This document shows, piece after piece, positions 32,271 to 38,325 of a stretch of 38,325 nucleotides of DNA. The notes beneath the pieces are model-generated. The model saw nothing but the letters and a program-made list of their open reading frames with translations. It did no database searches and was not told where the DNA came from. A program made the translations under genes and the position numbers. Every line of letters begins with the position of its first letter. Within the stretch, counting starts at the first letter, position 1. This DNA comes from Bacteroidaceae bacterium (GTDB taxonomy: Bacteria; Bacteroidota; Bacteroidia; Bacteroidales; Bacteroidaceae). The stretch lies in assembly GCA_017651315.1 (NCBI GenBank), contig JAGCDE010000012.1:1-38325 (forward strand), written 5' to 3'.

Positions 32271-32978
32271 ATGGAAAATGAACTGAAGGAGTCCCGCCTC
32301 CGTTCCAGCCGTGGACTGGTTCCCGTTGCGGTCATTCTGTCTGTCCTGATAATAGACCAGATTATCAAGATCATGGTCAAGACCCAGATGGCCATTGGAG
32401 ATGAGATTGTCATAACATCCTGGTTCAGGATATTGTTCGTGGAGAACAACGGTATGGCTTTCGGGCTGGAGCTTATAGGTAAACTCTTTCTTTCCCTGTT
32501 CCGTATCGCTGCCATCGGTTTTTTCTGCTGGTATCTGTACAAGATTGTCAGGAGAGGTTTTCCTACAGGCTATGTGATAACGGTTTCATTCATCATAGCA
32601 GGTGCTTTGGGAAATCTGATTGACTGCATGTTCTATGGCCTTGTGTTCAGTGAAAGCACTTCACTTCCCGACGGCGTGGCGCATTTCACCGCCTTTGGTG
32701 ACGGCTATGCCCCGTTCCTGTACGGCAAGGTTGTTGACATGTTCTATTTCCCTCTGTTCAAGTGGCCGGAGTGGATGCCTTTGGTTGGCGGTGACATTTT
32801 TTTCAGCCCGATTTTCAATTTTGCCGACTCCTGCATCACCTGTGGGGTGATAGTGGTCATATTCTTCTATTCCCGGATTGTCAATATGGGGTTGAATTAT
32901 ACCGATGCCCCGACTGACGCTGAGGCCGGCAGCAGGGAGGAGATTCCAGTACCTGATGACGATGAGGAGGAGATTTGA
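32271..32978 (+). CDS. lspA: Lipoprotein signal peptidase (signal peptidase II)
   Basis: The 235-residue inner-membrane aspartic protease cleaves signal peptides from diacylated prolipoproteins. Catalytic aspartates are D118 in GALGNLID and D186 in FNFADSCI. VENNGMAFGL (57-66), corresponding to the ENxGxAF motif, and VVDMFYF are also present. Four membrane helices are evident. It is longer than the ~160-170-residue E. coli enzyme because of an insertion around 122-150 (SESTSLPDGVAHFTAFGDGY) and an acidic C-terminal tail, as in other Bacteroidetes. The downstream lipoprotein gene starts inside its 3' end. Confidence 0.97.
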   Translation: MENELKESRLRSSRGLVPVAVILSVLIIDQIIKIMVKTQMAIGDEIVITSWFRILFVENNGMAFGLELIGKLFLSLFRIAAIGFFCWYLYKIVRRGFPTGYVITVSFIIAGALGNLIDCMFYGLVFSESTSLPDGVAHFTAFGDGYAPFLYGKVVDMFYFPLFKWPEWMPLVGGDIFFSPIFNFADSCITCGVIVVIFFYSRIVNMGLNYTDAPTDAEAGSREEIPVPDDDEEEI

Positions 32979-33801
32979 GGTTTCATGTGCGCTGTTGCTC
33001 CTGCTGCTTCTCCTTGGCGGGTGCAGGTTGAGACGGCCGGATGGCGTCCTCCCTCCCAAGAAGATGGAAGCGGTCCTCTATGACTATCATCTGGCTCAGG
33101 CTGTGGTAATGGAGCTTCCAAGGGAGGAGCGATATACACGTGACGCCTATATGGACTGGTGTTTCGCGAAGAACGGTATAACCAGGGAGGACTTTGACAA
33201 CTCGCTGGTCTGGTACACCCGTTACCCTAAGGAATTAGCTGAAATTTACCGGCGTCTCGGTGAAAGGTTGGACAAGGAGTATGACAAGGCTTCCAGGTCC
33301 TTGCAGCAGATGGAGAAGAACTCCACCTTCCTGGTCTCTTCGGGTGACAGTGTTGACTTGTGGTATCTTAACCGTGTCAATATCCTGAACACGTCGGTTT
33401 ACATGAAAAGGCTCACTTTCTCTTTTCCGTCGGACACGACGTTCCATGTTTCCGACACATTGGTCTGGAGTATTGCCCATACGTTCGTCTCGCCCTTTGA
33501 CAGCGTCCCTCAAAGCGCATATCTTGAACTCTCCATATATTATAATGACAGTGTCTCCGCGACAGATACTCTGCTGCTCGGCTCCGGAAGAACCATTCTC
33601 ACCCTGACGACTGATTCCCTGATACCAATGACAAGGATCTCCGGGTCAGTCAACTACATGGATCCTTCTGACAACCGAAGCTCCATGCTTCTGCTTTCCG
33701 ATGTGTCGCTCCTGAGGTATCACAGGAAAGAGGTGCTGTCAACTGCAGCGCCTGCGGAACTCGGCGCAGATGACGGCAGTGGCGGCGGCGACGTTGAGTG
33801 A
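32956..33801 (+). CDS. DUF4296-domain lipoprotein
   Basis: The 281-residue protein has a lipoprotein signal (MTMRRRFEVSCALLLLLLLL, then GGC with the lipidated Cys23). A DUF4296 domain follows: PPKKMEAVLYDYHLAQAVVM, YTRDAYMDWCFAKNGITRED and SLVWYTRYPKELAEIYRRLG. The remainder (~130-281) is beta-rich and of unknown function. DUF4296 genes commonly accompany lspA in Bacteroidetes. The start lies within lspA: I prefer ATG 32956 (32962 is equally possible) over 32905, because only these give a clean signal peptide. Its last 63 bp overlap, tail to tail, the methyltransferase gene on the other strand. Confidence 0.87.
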   Translation: MTMRRRFEVSCALLLLLLLLGGCRLRRPDGVLPPKKMEAVLYDYHLAQAVVMELPREERYTRDAYMDWCFAKNGITREDFDNSLVWYTRYPKELAEIYRRLGERLDKEYDKASRSLQQMEKNSTFLVSSGDSVDLWYLNRVNILNTSVYMKRLTFSFPSDTTFHVSDTLVWSIAHTFVSPFDSVPQSAYLELSIYYNDSVSATDTLLLGSGRTILTLTTDSLIPMTRISGSVNYMDPSDNRSSMLLLSDVSLLRYHRKEVLSTAAPAELGADDGSGGGDVE

Positions 33802-34497
33802 TTCCGAAGTTGCTCCGTCTGCCGGCCAGCTGGGTATGTACAGCCTCTCTTTTACCAAAGAACCTACGGAAGGTCTGATTCCGTTCCCTTCATTACCCAT
33901 AACTATCACTCCGTTGGAGGTGAGGTCGCGCCTGTATATATCCTCTCCGTCTAAAAAAGTACCATATACCGGTGTTCCGGACGGCAGGGTGCTGATGGCT
34001 TCAGGCAGGTCAACATAGCGGAGCCTTACCCTTGCTATCGCTCCCATTGTGGACTGGATGGCTTTGGGCCCGTATATGTCGGCACAGTCCGGTGAGCAGA
34101 ATACATTCCTGATTCCGAACCAGTCGGCTATCCTTACGATGGTGCCGAGGTTCCCCGGATCCTGGATGCCGTCCAATGCAAGGACCAGGTTACGGGAAGC
34201 TGCCGACAGCATTGTCATCCTGTTGTCGGGAATACGGAACACTGCCAGCACATCCTGTGGAGAACGGAGCAGGCTGGCACGTGCCAATTCATCGGGAGTG
34301 ATTGTTTCTATGCGTTCAGCGGGTATGTCTCCGCGACTTCCGGTCCATTCCTTTGTGGCGGCCAGTAGGACACAGTCGAAGACGCCCAGCAGTTCGCCTG
34401 CCAGTTTGTGACCTTCGGCTACGAAAAGCTGTTTTTCATCACGGAACTTCTTCTTTTCCAGACTTTTGATGTTTTTTATGTCGTTCTTGCTGAGCAT
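33739..34497 (-). CDS. SpoU/TrmH-family RNA 2'-O-methyltransferase
   Basis: The 252-residue SPOUT enzyme has an N-terminal substrate-binding domain (MLSKNDIKNIKSLEKKKFRD ... LFVAEGHKLAGELL). Its catalytic trefoil-knot domain carries motif 1 DGIQDPGNLGTIVRIADWFG, motif 2 VIMGNEGNGI and motif 3 ESLNVAAATAVI. It would transfer a methyl group from S-adenosylmethionine to ribose in rRNA or tRNA; the target cannot be told. It has its own -7 box on the minus strand (TAAATTTG at 34517-34524). Its 3' end overlaps the DUF4296 gene by 63 bp in antisense. Confidence 0.93.
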   Translation of the reverse strand: MLSKNDIKNIKSLEKKKFRDEKQLFVAEGHKLAGELLGVFDCVLLAATKEWTGSRGDIPAERIETITPDELARASLLRSPQDVLAVFRIPDNRMTMLSAASRNLVLALDGIQDPGNLGTIVRIADWFGIRNVFCSPDCADIYGPKAIQSTMGAIARVRLRYVDLPEAISTLPSGTPVYGTFLDGEDIYRRDLTSNGVIVMGNEGNGIRPSVGSLVKERLYIPSWPADGATSESLNVAAATAVICAEFRRRCS

Positions 34498-34516
34498 GGA
34501 TGCGGTCTTGATGGAA

Positions 34517-34524
34517 CAAATTTA
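34517..34524 (-). promoter_or_regulatory. -7 box of the SpoU methyltransferase gene
   Basis: TAAATTTG on the minus strand lies 20 bases before the ATG at 34497. It is embedded in a 21-bp string (34513-34533) that matches the ends of the nearby palindromic element at 19 of 21 positions. Confidence 0.55.
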
Positions 34525-34576
34525 AACAGATTCTAGTTATTTTTCAAATCTGCTCCTTGAAAGCGTATGTTTTATG

Positions 34577-34619
34577 TATCTTTAAGCTGCGCTTGAAGAT
34601 AAACTGCGCCTCGGGATAA
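34577..34619 (+). repeat. Direct repeat A, copy 1 (43 bp)
   Basis: This 43-bp string is identical to 34823-34865. It starts with an 11-bp stem (TATCTTTAAGC / GCTTGAAGATA, 3-nt loop) and ends CTGCGCCTCGGGATAA. It is interrupted at its 3' border by the palindromic element. Confidence 0.9.
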
Positions 34620-34783
34620 TGAATCTGTTTTGATTTGTTCCCATGATTTTCTTACGGCCTCTTTTTTTCTCTACTTCCACCGCTTCTCGGTCATAATGGA
34701 CCTCCATTACTCCCTCAAACCGGCGAAACCAGAGGAAAAAACAGACCATAATAAATTTCACGGAACAAATCAAAACAGATTCA
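34620..34783. mobile_element. 164-bp palindromic MITE-like insertion with 22-bp perfect terminal inverted repeats
   Basis: The ends 34620-34641 (starting TGAATCTGTTTTGATTTG) and 34762-34783 are perfect inverted repeats of 22 bp. The centre (TAATGGA-CC-TCCATTA, 34694-34709) falls exactly at the midpoint and the arms between match imperfectly, so the whole element can fold into one long hairpin. Removing the 164 bp restores the uninterrupted junction seen in the second repeat unit (GGGATAA + AAAATGAG). That supports a precise insertion, with no obvious target duplication apart from ambiguity in the A-run. It has no transposase, so it would need one in trans. Confidence 0.8.
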
Positions 34784-34911
34784 AAAATGAGTAAACTCCT
34801 TTTTTCTCCTCTCGGCTTGTATTATCTTTAAGCTGCGCTTGAAGATAAACTGCGCCTCGGGATAAAAAATGAGTAAACTCCTTTTTTCTCCTCTCGGCTT
34901 GTATTATCTTT
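34783..34911 (+). repeat. 82-bp repeat unit, one full and one partial copy
   Basis: A 47-bp string starting AAAAATGAGTAAACTCC and ending TTGTATTATCTTT is present at 34783-34829 and again at 34865-34911, a period of 82 bp. The second copy of repeat A (34823-34865) lies between and overlaps both. Together with A copy 1 and after removal of the 164-bp insertion, this is a tandem array of an 82-bp unit. Each unit ends in a -7-like TATCTTT. Confidence 0.9.
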
Positions 34912-34912
34912 G
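34905..34912 (+). promoter_or_regulatory. -7 box of tamL inside the last repeat unit
   Basis: TATCTTTG is a consensus -7 box formed by the last seven bases of the repeat plus the following G. It stands 21 bases before the tamL ATG at 34933. The first unit has A in place of G and is a weaker match. Confidence 0.6.
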
Positions 34913-34932
34913 TCTGATTTTGGGATATTTTT

Positions 34933-37254
34933 ATGGGTAGGAGAATCATAGAATCGGTATTGGTGTTGGCCTCAGTTTCGTGGCTGGTCTCCTGCTCTGT
35001 ATATAAGCATGTGCCGGAAGGGCGTTATCTGCTCGACAAGGTGGAGGTGGTGTCGGCTGAGGGCAAGGCTGAGACAGTCTCCAAATACAGGAACTACTCT
35101 TATCAGACCCCTAACTCCAAATGGCTCGGACTTGTCAGATTCCCGCTTAGGATTTACTCCATGTCAAGTGTACGGCATCCGGACAGATGGATAAGCAGGA
35201 CGCTGCGCAGGTTGGGAGAGGAGCCTGTCCTGCTTGATGAAATGCTCTCCGAGGTATCGGCGGAGGATATGAAGCGTTCCATGATGAACTCAGGATACCT
35301 GAAGGCTAAGGTAAAAGCAGAGACTGAATATTCCAAAAAGCCCAAGGCTACGGTCCGTTACGAAATCAGCCCCGGCAACATGTATGTGGTGGATAACATC
35401 CGCTATACTTTCCAGGATACGATAATTGGATTGATAATCAATGACCACAAAAGGAATTCCCTCCTGCATGAAGGGATGAACCTTGAATCAGGGGTGCTTG
35501 ACGCTGAACGTACCAGGATAACTGATCTTCTGCAGAAACAGGGGTACTGGGCTTTCAACAAGGATTACATCTCATTTGTGGCTGACACCGTGGCGGGAAG
35601 TGAGAAGGCCGGACTGAACATGATAGTGTCAGCTGACAGAAGTGATCAGGCAGGTTCTTCCAGACAGCACACCCAATACTATGTGTCCGACATAGATTAT
35701 GTCCTAATGGACAATCCGAATTTCTCAGCTGTCAACTTTGACATGATGAATACCATCGGATATGACGGATTCCGCCTGCACTATCCGGCAGGTGATGAGA
35801 AGCCTATCCTGCGGCCATCAGTCATAGGCAGCCACTCTTTTCTGCGCGACGGGCTTCTGTTCAACACAGATTCTGTCTCAAAGACCTACTCGTCGCTCTC
35901 CCGGCTTGGGATTCTGAGTTATACTAATATCCGGTTCGAGCCTGTTGCGGGGACTGCGGACAGGCTCAGGGCCAATGTCTATCTGGTAAGCCAGCCCAAG
36001 CACTCGTTCAGTTTTGAAGTGGAGGGAACGAATACAGCCGGCGACCTGGGGGCGGCAGCATCGCTCTCATTCACCAACAGGAATCTCTTCAGGGGCTCTG
36101 AACAGCTTACACTGAAGCTTCGCGGTGCATACGAATCCATTACCAATCTTCCCGGTTATTCCGGTGACACCTATACAGAGTATGGCCTGGAGTCGAATCT
36201 GGACTTTCCTGAACTGCTGGTGCCGTTCGTCTCGCAGGCTCAGCAGCGTCGCAGCCAAGCTACATCAAGGTTCAGTCTCAAGATGAATACCCAGAACCGT
36301 CCTGAGTTCAACAAAACCATTTTCTCGGCAGGATGGAGTTATCTGTGGAGCGACGGCTGGAGGAAATCGCACCGTCTGGATGTAATAGACCTGAACTATC
36401 TGGTTCTGCCATGGATTTCGGACAATTTCCGTAAGGAGTATCTTAATCCCATATCGTCCAAGAATTCTATCCTGAAGTACAGCTATGAGAATCTGCTCAT
36501 AACCAAGTTCGGTTACACATTCTACTACTCGAATGCCAGCCTTAAGTCATCCAGTCCGTTCCAGTACTCTGTCCGTATCGGGGCGGAGACATCGGGCAAC
36601 GCGTTCTATGGCATCTCGAAACTGTTTGACAGGGAAAAGAACGCTGAGGGCCAGTACGAGGTCATGAATATTGCTTTCGCCCAATACGTGAAACATGATT
36701 TCTCTTTTACAGGCAACTGGAAAACCGACGCCTCAAGCAATTTCCTGCTTCATGTGGAATATGGAATAGCTTGTCCGTATAATAATTCCTCAAGTCTTCC
36801 GTTTGAAAAGAGGTACTTTGCCGGCGGTGCGAACAGCGTCCGGGGATGGTCGGTCAGGGAACTTGGACCGGGAACGTATGAGGGCGGTGACAAGAACATC
36901 GACTATATCAAACAGTCCGGAGACATTAAGCTCGGAGCCAGCATGGAGTATAGGACCAAACTGTTCTGGAAGCTCAACAGCGCGCTGTTTGTCGATGCCG
37001 GTAATATATGGACTATACGTGACTATGACGAGCAGCCCGGAGGATTGTTCAGTCTTGACTCTTTCTACAGGCAGATAGCCGTAGCCTACGGATTCGGAAT
37101 CAGGATGGACCTGGGCTTTCTTGTACTGAGAGTCGATGTCGGCATGAAGGCGTATAATCCGGCGGGAGGCACTTCGTACCGGAAATTACCGTTGCTGCAT
37201 CCTGATTTGGGCAGGGATTCCGCTTTCCATCTGGCTGTGGGCTATCCCTTCTGA
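34933..37254 (+). CDS. tamL: TamA-like outer-membrane lipoprotein (Omp85 superfamily)
   Basis: The 773-residue protein has a lipoprotein signal (MGRRIIESVLVLASVSWLVS, then C21). POTRA-like domains follow in about residues 28-330 (YLLDKVEVVSAEGK, YVVDNIRYTF, LDAERTRITDLLQKQGYW, YSSLSRLGILSYTNIRFEPV). A C-terminal 16-strand Omp85 barrel comes after that, with KRYFAGGANSVRGWSVRELG, the conserved RGW element of the superfamily, ending in VGYPF. The lipid-anchored form of TamA is characteristic of Bacteroidetes and is called TamL; it works with TamB in envelope biogenesis. No tamB gene is adjacent. Its promoter lies in the repeat array and the WalJ-like gene follows 45 nt downstream. Confidence 0.92.
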   Translation: MGRRIIESVLVLASVSWLVSCSVYKHVPEGRYLLDKVEVVSAEGKAETVSKYRNYSYQTPNSKWLGLVRFPLRIYSMSSVRHPDRWISRTLRRLGEEPVLLDEMLSEVSAEDMKRSMMNSGYLKAKVKAETEYSKKPKATVRYEISPGNMYVVDNIRYTFQDTIIGLIINDHKRNSLLHEGMNLESGVLDAERTRITDLLQKQGYWAFNKDYISFVADTVAGSEKAGLNMIVSADRSDQAGSSRQHTQYYVSDIDYVLMDNPNFSAVNFDMMNTIGYDGFRLHYPAGDEKPILRPSVIGSHSFLRDGLLFNTDSVSKTYSSLSRLGILSYTNIRFEPVAGTADRLRANVYLVSQPKHSFSFEVEGTNTAGDLGAAASLSFTNRNLFRGSEQLTLKLRGAYESITNLPGYSGDTYTEYGLESNLDFPELLVPFVSQAQQRRSQATSRFSLKMNTQNRPEFNKTIFSAGWSYLWSDGWRKSHRLDVIDLNYLVLPWISDNFRKEYLNPISSKNSILKYSYENLLITKFGYTFYYSNASLKSSSPFQYSVRIGAETSGNAFYGISKLFDREKNAEGQYEVMNIAFAQYVKHDFSFTGNWKTDASSNFLLHVEYGIACPYNNSSSLPFEKRYFAGGANSVRGWSVRELGPGTYEGGDKNIDYIKQSGDIKLGASMEYRTKLFWKLNSALFVDAGNIWTIRDYDEQPGGLFSLDSFYRQIAVAYGFGIRMDLGFLVLRVDVGMKAYNPAGGTSYRKLPLLHPDLGRDSAFHLAVGYPF

Positions 37255-37299
37255 CAATCAAACCGTTACACACTATGAAAGGAATAAAACAACATAATA

Positions 37300-38103
37300 A
37301 TGAGAATCCATTTTATGAGCCTGTCAAGCGGAAGCAGCGGGAACTGCTACTACCTTGGCACGGAAGAGTATGGGATCCTGATTGACGGAGGCATCCCCGT
37401 CAAACAAATCAAGGGATATCTGAAGGATGCCGGAATCCCGTTCGAGAGTGTTATGGCTGTCTTTATCACCCATGACCATGCGGACCATATCAAGTCGCTC
37501 GGAAATCTGGGCGAGAAGTGCGGTATCCCCGTGTATGCCACCAAGGATACCCATATAGGTATAAACAACAACTACTGCATGACCGAAAAGCTTACCAGCT
37601 GTGTCAGGTATATCGACAAGGAGGTTCCGTTCACATTCAGGGATTTCACCGTCACAGCCTTCGAGGTACCCCATGACGGTTCGGACAATGTGGGATACCA
37701 TATAGAGGTTGACGGCAAGGTGTTCTGCTTTGTGACAGACCTGGGACACATTACAGAGACGGCGGCAAGCTATATTCTCAAGGCCCAGTATCTGATTATC
37801 GAGGCTAATTACGATGAGGATATGCTGCGGATGGGTAACTATCCCAAGTTCCTCAAGGAGCGGATAACCAGTCCGCGCGGCCATCTCAGCAACAAGACAA
37901 CGGCAAAGTTTCTGGCGGGTAACATAACCCCTGAAACCAGATATATCTGGCTATGCCATCTGAGTGGTGAAAACAATCATCCTGAAATAGCATACAAGAC
38001 GGTGGAGTACGAGCTTCGCGCTGTAGGTATCATCCCGGGTAAGGATGTCCAGTTATGTGCGCTGAAGCGTACCACTCCCAGCGAATTATATATCTTCGAG
38101 TAA
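37300..38103 (+). CDS. MBL-fold metallohydrolase, YycJ/WalJ-like
   Basis: The 267-residue protein has the metallo-beta-lactamase metal-binding motif FITHDHADH (H58, H60, D62, H63). Further ligands are in FEVPHDGSDNVGY, FVTDLGH and the late WLCHLSGENNHPE. Its N-terminus MRIHFMSLSSGSSGNCYYLG is typical of the YycJ/WalJ group. B. subtilis WalJ is linked to cell-wall metabolism and the coordination of division with replication. Nuclease activity has been proposed for relatives. It follows tamL by 45 nt and is probably cotranscribed. The start ATG at 37300 fits the family N-terminus. Confidence 0.93.
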   Translation: MRIHFMSLSSGSSGNCYYLGTEEYGILIDGGIPVKQIKGYLKDAGIPFESVMAVFITHDHADHIKSLGNLGEKCGIPVYATKDTHIGINNNYCMTEKLTSCVRYIDKEVPFTFRDFTVTAFEVPHDGSDNVGYHIEVDGKVFCFVTDLGHITETAASYILKAQYLIIEANYDEDMLRMGNYPKFLKERITSPRGHLSNKTTAKFLAGNITPETRYIWLCHLSGENNHPEIAYKTVEYELRAVGIIPGKDVQLCALKRTTPSELYIFE

Positions 38104-38109
38104 GCGTAT

Positions 38110-38172
38110 CGGGTCGGACCCGGAGTGTGAGAGCGGCCGGGGAGGCCGCCAAGTTCCCTAAGGGAGCGTTTT
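38110..38172 (+). terminator. Series of hairpins after the WalJ-like gene
   Basis: Three consecutive inverted repeats are visible: CGGGT-CGG-ACCCG (38110-38122), GCGGCC-GGGGA-GGCCGC (38133-38149) and a weaker TCCC/GGGA (38155-38165). The third is followed after four bases by TTTT (38169-38172). This may terminate the tamL transcript, though the T-run is offset from the strongest stem. Confidence 0.45.
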
Positions 38173-38208
38173 CGCGTAGCTAAATAACGTGAGTTCGACG
38201 AATTTGTT

Positions 38209-38325
38209 TTAGAACAAAGTTAGTTGATTGTCAGTCACTTTGATGATGTTGATACATGGTTTCTTCGGAAAGAAGCAGTATGATGCAATTGCCCCTAGCA
38301 TGTTTACGACAAAATTCTGGAAAGA
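38209..38325 (-). CDS. C-terminal fragment, possibly of a transposase (runs off window)
   Basis: On the minus strand an open frame enters at the window edge and ends at a TAA at 38209-38211. It gives 38 residues that include NMLGAIASYCFFPKKPC and end in DNQLTLF. The aromatic/PKKP segment and short polar tail remind me of C-termini of DDE transposases in Bacteroides insertion sequences, but I cannot name the family. The bases just downstream (CTAAATAACGTGAGTTCGAC, 38180-38199) could contain an element end. The sequence is AT-richer than the preceding genes. Confidence 0.4.
   Translation of the reverse strand, partial: SFQNFVVNMLGAIASYCFFPKKPCINIIKVTDNQLTLF

Noticed and set aside
34582-34773. 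Minus-strand 63-codon frame within the repeat region
   Set aside because: Lies almost wholly inside the palindromic element and repeat A; its sequence is explained by the repeats and it has no promoter.
34577-34911. CRISPR-like reading of the regularly spaced repeats
   Set aside because: Only two copies of each repeat, 82-bp period without unique spacers, and no cas genes; the tandem unit plus insertion explains it.

Overview
The window looks chromosomal and comes from a member of the Bacteroidales (Bacteroidaceae/Prevotellaceae-like). The evidence is the -7 promoter boxes of the form TAnnTTTG ahead of most transcription units, the absence of clear Shine-Dalgarno sites, and family-typical genes: a TamA-like lipoprotein, a DUF4296 lipoprotein, a DksA-like protein without zinc cysteines, bifunctional HisIE and a long type-2 IleRS. 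Most of the sequence has moderate-to-high GC. The first ~1.7 kb is visibly AT-richer and carries an accessory-type ATPase. The last ~120 bases hold what may be the tail of a transposase.

Layout. 1-1342 (-): an edge fragment and a DUF4143-type ATPase, followed by a palindrome-rich gap. 1774-4531 (+): a secreted metallophosphatase and lepA, closed by a strong bidirectional terminator. 4672-9163 (-): a secreted alpha/beta esterase, a DUF975 membrane protein, and an acyl-CoA synthetase with a YggS-family PLP protein. 9232-11733 (-): a secreted GH2 glycosidase, divergent from a LolC/FtsX-like permease (+) and a tRNA-Ala(CGC). 13280-20966 (-): a compact seven-gene operon. 21214-22248 (+): an unknown, probably outer-membrane protein. 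22267-28216 (-): hisH-hisA-hisF-hisIE-ftsE-lysC-lysA. 28365-33801 (+): ileS, dksA-like, lspA and a DUF4296 lipoprotein, overlapping tail-to-tail with a SpoU-type methyltransferase (-). 34498-34932: a nested repeat region. 34933-38103 (+): tamL and a WalJ-like metallohydrolase.

The most interesting system is the 13280-20966 operon. In transcription order it encodes a periplasmic NMT1/THI5-type binding protein without a transporter, a membrane sensor carrying both a SpoIIE/RsbU phosphatase and an RsbW-like kinase domain, a K+/H+ antiporter with an RCK_C domain, a STAS anti-sigma-antagonist-like protein, a RelA/SpoT-type synthetase, a separate MESH1-like HD hydrolase and an APH-like kinase. Spacings run from a 4-nt overlap to 36 nt. 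I infer a partner-switching signalling module wired to nucleotide-alarmone (or tRNA-end) metabolism and ion homeostasis.

The most interesting structural element is at 34577-34911. Two copies of an ~82-bp repeat unit are split by a precisely inserted 164-bp palindromic element with 22-bp perfect terminal inverted repeats, and the last unit supplies the -7 box of tamL. The ileS gene also shows a GIHH signature in place of HIGH, a variant I recall being linked to extreme mupirocin resistance.
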